Source: Nemophila menziesii
Taxonomy: Eukaryota; Streptophyta; Magnoliopsida; Boraginales; Hydrophyllaceae
Length of the DNA stretch: 64,000 bases
NCBI GenBank assembly: GCA_029959085.1
Contig: JARWIR010000047.1
Location: 3,534,001-3,598,000, forward strand
Direction: 5' to 3'
A program made the translations under genes and the position numbers. Below the pieces are notes generated by a model. It made no database searches. It saw only the letters and a list, made by a program, of their open reading frames with translations, and was not told where the DNA came from. Shown here piece by piece: positions 56,880 to 64,000 of the stretch. The stretch's first letter is position 1; each line of letters starts with the position of its first letter.

Positions 56880-58110
56880 TCTACTTTTACTTATATAATC
56901 AAATAATAGTTTTTCTAAACATATCTCGATATATGACATTAGTTTTGAAAAATACCATTTGTACCCAATTTTTTATTAGAGAAAATTTCATTACTCAAAC
57001 CTAATATTTATATAGATTTTTACATTACTCTTCCATTTCTTAAAGTTTATAAGAGGTCTTAATATTTATCAAAAATATTATATGAGTCCTTATTATCATA
57101 TAACAATTAAAATCTCATGAATTGTTTTATCATGAAACCACTCTATAGATATAATTTTAAAAGTGGTTATAATATTTTGCAAAAATTATTATACTTTATT
57201 TTTCTATCTTTTACTCCTATATCTATACATACTATGTAGATTTTGTGTTCTCCTGAAATCGTCATCATATTAATCATATATCATCTTCATATTCATTTTC
57301 AATCTTACTTCACTTGGAAACACATCATAAACAGACTATAATACACACTATTTCAAGTTTCATGATTAACTATAATTGATAAAATTATATACTTTAAACT
57401 AGAAAATGCCTATTTATTTTTATTGCTTCCTTGGATATTTAGGTTATCCATCTTTAATGAAATTTAAACATTTATAAACATCCTATTGAGATATATAAAC
57501 ACTTAATTGTAAAGAAAAGAATAGTCAACAAGATCTCTAAACGTTTCCATCATTAAAGGTTGATTGCACCATATTACACAGCGATCATTAAAAGTATAGT
57601 CATGTAGTCTTTATGCTCTAAATATTAAAAAATATTTCCTAAATATGACTTCTACCCATTAATTTAATTTTCTCCTAAAAAGTTTCTCTATTTCCCAAAT
57701 TGGTCTCGGCCACAACTACACGCATGTTCGCATCTAGCTTTATTTATTTCATAAATTCGGTCGGCATAATAATTGTATGTCCCTAAGTTTTACCCTTATA
57801 TTAAATTTACTTTGCACGTGTTTGTCCCTACCAGAAAGTTTCTGGCCCATTTTTGTCTTCCTTGAACTTAAGTTGTTTTCCATACCTTTCCTTAGATGTT
57901 GTTTTCTCCTTAACAACAATGAAAAGTAATTAAAACTGTCACTTGCCCACTATTATTTTGTCTTCTAGCTACCTATTTAATTCTTCTCTACTAAAACTAT
58001 TAACTGAATAGCTTGAACAGTCAAAACAAATTATATGCAAAACTTCATATTCAGTTACACAAACCTATCTATCTATATGTATTTTCGATAATAAAGGTTT
58101 ATTAAGATAA
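56880..58110. other. Unassigned single-copy-looking sequence between units 2 and 3
   Basis: No similarity to other parts of the window and no protein recognised on either strand. 57650-57960 is somewhat less AT-rich and contains 'tctcggccacaactacacgc' and a CACGTG core at 57817, a G-box-like hexamer, with no gene next to it. Confidence 0.4.
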
Positions 58111-58113
58111 ATT

Positions 58114-58438
58114 TCAACGACTAACCTTGCATAATTCCCCATCTTTCTTGTTTTTGTTAGGGGATCGATTCTGACTGTTATATTCTGAGGTGTAGTTTTG
58201 CATCCCTACATTTGAGATTTGACTATAGGAATTAGACATTAGGTATTGAAAAAAAATCATCCATAGAACTTTGCCTAAAGTAAAACTCAAATCCTCCAAA
58301 TCAGTAACTTTACCATGAAAGGCCATGACCAACCTCCACAATTTCGAACAACCCCTTTGGACTCCATAATTCTTTTAGTTTTGAAGCCAAATAGTTATAC
58401 CGTACTTTATAGCTAAAAAGTCTAATTACAACTGTGTT
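58114..58438 (-). pseudogene. LINE ORF1 fragment (DUF4283-like), copy upstream of unit 3
   Basis: Minus strand reads T-V-V-I-R-L-F-S-Y-K-V then L-A-S-K-L-K-E-L-W-S-P-K-G-L-F and V-E-V-G-H-G. A single missing base near 58318 then shifts the frame, after which D-L-E-D-L-S-F-T-L-G-K-V-L-W-M-I-F and Y-L-M-S-N-S continue open to ~58114. This is the DUF4283 domain of plant L1-type LINE ORF1. It is homologous to 49066-49346 but better preserved. Upstream (58440-58474) the frame meets a stop. Both copies abut the left edge of a triplicated unit, so they were probably duplicated together with it. Confidence 0.78.
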
Positions 58439-58474
58439 AATCTTAACATGAATTCATTTAGTCTTCTCTTCTCT

Positions 58475-58671
58475 TTTTTGTTTGTGTACATGGGTAATCC
58501 GGGATTATTTGCGTGCACCACAACTAATCTCACAAGGATATACACGCCTCCCCATGTATATTCGCATGTAAATCAGAACTAGGTTACCCATGTTCAATGA
58601 GGCGTTCGAGTCTTGAACATCTTACTTTACACCTGTTAGGGAGGAATTCGAACTCTGGACCTTCCCTTTAA
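58475..58671 (-). mobile_element. SINE-like insertion, 5'-truncated
   Basis: About 195 bp absent from triplicated unit 1, where 'cttctctt' is followed directly by 'gtgctgaagaaataac' (41220-41240). On the minus strand it begins near a pol III B-box-like 'gagttcgaattcc' (58655-58643) and ends in an A-rich tail ('acacaaacaaaaaag'). No A box is present upstream of the B box, so the 5' end would be truncated. The body is GC-richer than its flanks and contains 'tcaagactcgaacgcctc'. A target duplication is not clear. A SINE is the best guess; a MITE is not excluded. Confidence 0.45.
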
Positions 58672-60157
58672 GTGCTGAAGAAATAACAAGGCAAATGGTT
58701 ATGTTTTCCCTTCTCTTGATCCATAACTTGTGGATTTTTATAATTCTCAATGTATTAATCATCTTCAATAATTGTAGTAAAATAAATTTACTTATTAATC
58801 ACCACCTTCATCTTCCTATTCTCATTAAAGTCAACTATAACAAGAATTACTATATTCATACAAGCGATATGTCATTCGTAGGTTCTTCTTGGTGGCTTAC
58901 CAAATATTTAATCAATTGTGTTACCTTTTGCCGTCGTTTCAAGTTAGGAGACTAAAATTTGTAAATATTGTGAATTATTAATTATTTCTGTCATCGTTAG
59001 GGAGCAGTTGTTTCCTTGGAGTTTTTCATATTTAAGATCTAATAGCTGAAAAATATCCAAAAATATGTTTGCAAGTTTTTTAAATGGGATTCTCATATCT
59101 TTTTAATTGTTGCGTGTTTTTTTATAATGGGTTGTTTGTGCTTATTAATGACTCGTGGATCTTTTGGTCAAACACCTTTTTTTAATTAATATAAAAAAAT
59201 TATAAGATGATGGTTCACATCATAATTGAATCAATTTAGAAAATAAAAGGAGAGATATTTATCAACTAAAAATATACTATAAAGTTAATATGGAACCCTA
59301 ATTTTCCTTAAAGCCACTTTTATCCTCTCCACCTTCATATTTTTTCTTCTCTGTACCTTCATATTTTTTTCCGAGCTACCTTCATATTTTTTCCGATCTA
59401 CCTTCAAATTTATATGAAAATTTGATCTCTTTTTTACATTTACCTAATATCAAATCCTACCCATCAATTTTATTCTCTTGGATTTATTTATAGTATCAGT
59501 AATTTGACCGCAAGTTTGATGGTATAATCTATACTTGCACAATTATTTTCATTATATCAAAATTATATTTGAATTTATAATTAAATATATTAATTTGTGC
59601 ATTTTTTATTAATTATTTACAAACAATCAATTAAAAGTTTCATATAATGGGAACTTTTTCCTCTAAGATATTTATATGAGAATTTTATTTGAGATTATAA
59701 TTATGATTAATATCATTATTTATAAAAATGGAATTTTTAAAAATAATGTCTATAATTTTTGTATTATATTCTACAATATTATAAAATATTTATTTATAAA
59801 GTATAGACTCAAAATAAAAGCCATGTCTTTAACAGGATTATTTTTATAGGATAGGTCATATTCTAGTTATTATATCTTAATATAGATAATTGAAATTTTT
59901 GAATCAAATAATTACATATAGGTACATATATATACATTAAATATATGTATAAATATATATTAGATATGAAAAAATGGACAAATATGTTTTCTTCTAATAT
60001 TGTTTGTCAAATTATATGTATTGTATTTTTATGAATATATTGACAAATATATGAGTTATTTGATAATAATTTTTTTTTTCTCGAAAAATCAGAAATATAT
60101 ATATAGAATATTATCTTATCTTAGATAAATATTATGTAAAATCAAATAACTATATAT

Positions 60158-60159
60158 AC

Positions 60160-60206
<47 letters not shown>
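60158..60206. repeat. (TA)n microsatellite
   Basis: About 24 TA units in unit copy 3. The matching places in copies 1 (42660-42690) and 2 (50461-50489) also carry TA runs of different lengths, so this is an inherited, length-variable site. Confidence 0.95.
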
Positions 60207-60208
<2 letters not shown>

Positions 60209-62967
60209 TCAATATCAAATTACGTTGTTAATATACTATTGATGTGAAGTTGTTTGTTCTTAATGAAGTTAAGAAACTATATATAACTAGATTAGATTAA
60301 AAAAATTTGAGAGAAAAATAATTTTAACCATTCTATATTTATTTACTTGTATTTTATTTAATATTATAGTGTACTGGAATGTTCATAATTAAACAGAAAT
60401 TTATGATAAAAATATTTCTTATGAATTATGTCAACCAAATTTGATATATTTATCTATATTATGTTAGTTTGAAAGAAGATTATAGTTCACTGTATACATA
60501 AATCTATCTTTCTGTATATATTACAAGAATACTTTTTTTTTCTGTAAAAAAAATTTATGTTTATACATTTTAGAATACATAAGAATATCATATTACATTT
60601 TAAGACATTTCAACGAGGTTAGTTTGTTTTACTATATTTGTGTTATATATTAAAATATATTTTCAAAGTATAAGTTTTATATTTTCACTTATTCTACTTG
60701 AAATCCATAATCTTTTTTAAAAAAAAAGGTAATGTGATTACTTTGTAAGTTATTTTAGATTTTCTATTTAACATATGTTTTTACATAATTTAATATAGAC
60801 TATGTTTATAATTTACTAATAACATTTGAATTGTGTATCAAATTCACACTCCTACAAAAGAGATAATAGTTAGTAGTTGATAAGTCTTCTAATAAACTAT
60901 AGAAAGTATGAAATTATTTAATTAATATACATGTTTGATTTACTAATCACACACAAATATTATGATACCTAACTTCTAAAAACAATTTAATTGTGTATCA
61001 ATTCCACGTTTTCAACAAAATAGATAATAGTTAGTAGTTGATAACACTTATAATAAACTATATAAATTCTAGAATCATTTAATTAAAGTACAAGTTTGGT
61101 TGACTAACTGAACAAAAATCCTTTGATACCAAACTAAACCTTCAACTTGTATCACTCAAAAATAAATACTTTTTGCCTTGTACTTGATAAAAAATATAGA
61201 ATTGTAATTGTAATGTGAGATGATTCTCTCATGGTTATAATTATTTAACATATCATACATGTATTTAAATTATACTTAAAAGAAATTAAAGCTATTTGTT
61301 TTCTTTCATATTTAAATTATAGGATTCAATCTGAGTTAAGTAATCATGATTTCATTAATATTTTTCTAATATGTCATATTACTAAATATCAAATCTATCA
61401 ATTTGATGAATAATAGCCACATGTCAACCATAAATGTATTAAAATGAATTTTTTTTGAGGTAAACATGTACTAATTGATAATTCATAATTTCATCATATA
61501 TTTTTTCTATGTACCAAATACATTATATAAACTCGAAATAAATAGATATTTTTTAGAACTAAGTTCTCTCCTTTAAATTCATAGAAACACCAAAAAAGTT
61601 CATATATTAATTTATTTTAATGTTTCCTTTTGCATTTTATTTAAAAAGTTTATAATCTTTATCAATCTTTTTTATCATATTATAGGAAAATTCGCGAGTT
61701 GATGTCACAATTAATTCAAGAAGATAAGAAAGAGCTTCTCCAAGTTAGTATTATTAACGTTTTCTTACTTCTTCAAGTAAATTTAGTTATTTACATGCTG
61801 GCCTAATTTAGTGCTTGTTTAACTTTTTAAATATATATCTTAAATTTTAAAATTAGTTCGTGTATCATGTAAAAGTGAAACTTACGCCATCTACTGTTCG
61901 ATTTATACATTTTTTAAAAATACAATACATAAACTCGCAATAAATCTAAAATAAGTTATCCCCCTTGATTTTATAAAAACCCTCAACAAGCTCATTATAT
62001 TCTTTTTTTTCATATATCTTTTTCACATTAGTTTTTAAATATTGATGTTATTTATCAATTTTATTTATCATATTATAGGGAATTTTGGAATCTATTATCA
62101 CAATTTATTCATGTAGAGGAGAATAAGCTTCTCCAAATTAGTATTATTGACCTTTTCTTACTTTTCTAAGTAAATTTGGTGATTTATAATAGTTTGTATG
62201 TGTATGGTTGCATAATTTAGTGCTTATATATAAAAATAATTAGACATGGATAGATAATTTGATCTTCATTTATTAGTTTGTCTAAATTGTATATATATTA
62301 TAAAAACTAACATGAGTAGGATTTACCTCAGGAATTTCAATAATTATGGATTTAAGAGAAGAAGCCCTTTCAATACAGTAGGAGGTAATATGTCGAGAGA
62401 AGATGATTACGGCTCACTCTTTGCATCTCTCCTTTAAAAATTGAATATCGAACATCATCAAGTGCCGAGAGCTTCTGATCTTGTAGATGAAAGGTATCAT
62501 TAGAATTTAATTTCAACCAGGCCTAATGGGCAATAAACTCAAAAATAAGTTTAGCAACCCCTTCTTAGCCCAAAAAAGAAAATAGATCTTCCTCTTAACA
62601 TACATATATTGTAAGAACCAAGTGTGAATTTGTAAGTGTATTACACAAATTTGAAAAAATATAAATACCATTCTAGTAAGTATTTTACTCTTTTTACATG
62701 TAGAAACACTTTTGCATATTTGTCCTGGATCGTGAATTTTAGTTGTTGAACATTTGGATTGTAGAAAGTAGCATTCTCTTGCAAGTCATGAATGTCAAAT
62801 TTAGTATATGAATTATATATATATATATAGGGTCTTGTAAATTAGGAAATAAGTTAGTTAATATTATTTTTATCTTATACGAAAATTATGTAAAAGTTTA
62901 CAATTCTACATGTAATAACATATAGAAAAGAAATAACTTATCAAAATTATTTTCTAAGTAATAAAAC

Positions 62968-63165
62968 ATGACTAATCTTAATCTATGTCAAATCAGGGTC
63001 TTACAACTTGAAAAACTAATCATATTTCTCAATCACATATTGATGATTCTCATGCGTCTGAATGAAAACACTATCTGCCGTAATGGAAACAATTTTTTAT
63101 GTTGGTCTCGATCTTGGATGTATCTTAGAGGGTTGGAAAAGTTTAAGTACTTGACATAGGACTAC
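62968..63165 (+). pseudogene. Retrotransposon Gag-like N-terminal fragment, copy 3
   Basis: The frame is open from ATG 62968 to a stop at 63157-63159 and includes C-R-N-G-N-N-F-L-C-W-S-R-S-W-M-Y-L-R-G-L-E-K-F, then K-Y-L-T. The first ~40 residues (L-I-I-F-L-N-H-I-L-M-I-L-M) are probably out-of-frame sequence joined by a small indel, since copy 1 reads a different frame there. Best-preserved motif of the three. Confidence 0.55.
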
Positions 63166-64000
63166 ATAGCATTATTTTTTTATGATAATTTTTTTAAACG
63201 TTTTTTATAATTAACTTGATAATTTATAGTTACTACTATTTATAACTCTTCTTCGTTCAATTAATTGAATCTAGTCCTCAAGTGTTAGAATACTATAAAA
63301 TTTTACAAAATAGCTCATCTTATTAAAATTCGAATTAATTTGATGGTGACATAGAAACATCACATTATATTGTAATTGTACATCATATGAAAATGTACTA
63401 TTACAATTAACTCATACTAAATTATCTTAATGATTTATATATTGTTTACATTTCTATTTTAACCATAATTTTTGTTGATATCTTTTCTTACACTTTTATC
63501 AATTAAGGTTTCTTTAAAATTTATATTACCTATTTTGAAAATCAATTTCAATTTCAATCGCTTTATTAATAGAAAATTATATAACATCTTTATTGATTGA
63601 TGGTATCTTTTAGACTAATGTCTATAAAAAGTATGCAAATCGAATTTTGCAAGAATATGAATTTTATATATTGGATCAAATTGGGTTTTAATTGACTCAC
63701 AATATTGGAATTGTTGAAAAAAGTGTATTAAATTCAATTTAATTTGTCAATTTTTTCTAAGCGTGGATCATTGTACATGGAAGAGGCGTAGATTAAATAA
63801 TAAAATCACCAAGTTGTAATGATTAAAATAATGGGAAAAAATTGAAATATACTCTCATAACATTACTTTTTTCAAAAAATCAAAATTTGTCCTAAGTTAT
63901 AAAAATGATAAACATTGATAAATATTTTCCAGTTGATAGTAGATAAATTTTTCTATAATATCAATTATTTCATCAAAGGAATCTTATTTTGCAATAATTT

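Larger units (their letters stand above)
49350..56880. repeat. Triplicated ~5.3-kb unit, copy 2 (with insertions)
   Basis: Same landmark order as copy 1. It is longer because of the LTR element at 50634-52617, the MITE at 53555-53730 and an extra segment at 55230-55865. It is the most diverged copy: the exon-like pieces have lost their splice acceptors or frames. Small plus-strand frames such as 49671-49868 and 54917-55174 are not conserved in the other copies. Confidence 0.78.
58672..64000. repeat. Triplicated ~5.3-kb unit, copy 3 (runs to window end)
   Basis: Collinear with copy 1 through almost its full length. It includes a long (TA)n run at ~60158-60206, the exon-like pieces (61686-61743 and 62079-62136), the minus-strand piece and the Gag-like fragment. 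At 63959 it jumps ahead relative to copy 1, omitting the 298 bp equivalent to 46391-46688. The unit continues past the window. Confidence 0.8.

Noticed and set aside
1..64000. CRISPR arrays, bacterial operons, phage or organelle genes
   Set aside because: No regularly spaced identical repeats, ribosome-binding sites or dense coding; splice signals and plant transposon families point to nuclear plant DNA.

Overview
The window looks like intergenic, repeat-dominated nuclear DNA of a flowering plant, probably a eudicot. It is very AT-rich, has no long open frames with host-gene character, and carries relics of plant-specific families: a Dof zinc finger, an ALA3-type P4-ATPase, a p24-delta secretory protein, plant CACTA/TNP2, Ty1-copia, and an L1-type LINE with a DUF4283 domain. 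I found no intact host gene, no rRNA or tRNA gene and no CRISPR array. The species cannot be named from the sequence. The family calls come from reading short translated stretches by eye, without database searches.

Layout. 1-9.0 kb: a ~3.5-kb block (block A, 1.8-5.3 kb) that recurs at 22.2-25.1 kb, then a CACTA-like end next to a decayed ALA3-like flippase fragment (5.7-6.05 kb), then arrays of a 'tatagggacctatagtgc'-type motif. 9.0-16 kb: Helitron-like elements filled with G-strand arrays of GGTTAA/GGTTTAA/GGCTAA, a 457-bp inverted-repeat MITE with CTAGGCGCC palindromes, unrecognised exon-like pieces, and an 830-bp tandem duplication. 16-28 kb: a GC-rich island, a broken CACTA (TNP2-type) reading frame, block B (18-20.8 kb, again at 25.4-27.8 kb), and a nearly perfect 461-bp tandem duplication. 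30.2-31.5 kb: a Dof transcription-factor pseudogene with a TATA-like box. 33.4-38.3 kb: scattered copies of a ~0.4-kb repeat, a Tourist-like MITE and a Ty1-copia RNase H relic. 38.3-39.5 kb: a CACTA end that carries two spliced exons of a p24-delta gene.

41.2-64 kb is three diverged direct copies of one ~5.3-kb unit (copy 1 ~41.2-46.4, copy 2 ~49.35-56.9, copy 3 ~58.67-64.0 kb). Each has a Gag-like N-terminal fragment near its 3' part. The copies serve as empty-site controls for one another: copy 2 alone holds a ~2-kb rearranged LTR element and a MITE with a 10-bp target duplication, and copy 3 alone holds a SINE-like insert and a 298-bp deletion at a 6-bp microhomology. Copies 2 and 3, but not copy 1, are preceded by a LINE ORF1 fragment.

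The genes here do not work together. The window is a record of transposition, gene-fragment capture and segmental duplication. The most novel points are two CACTA-linked host gene fragments, the telomere-like GGTTAA arrays inside Helitron-like elements, and a pair of equal-length (58-nt) exon-like repeats conserved inside the triplicated unit.
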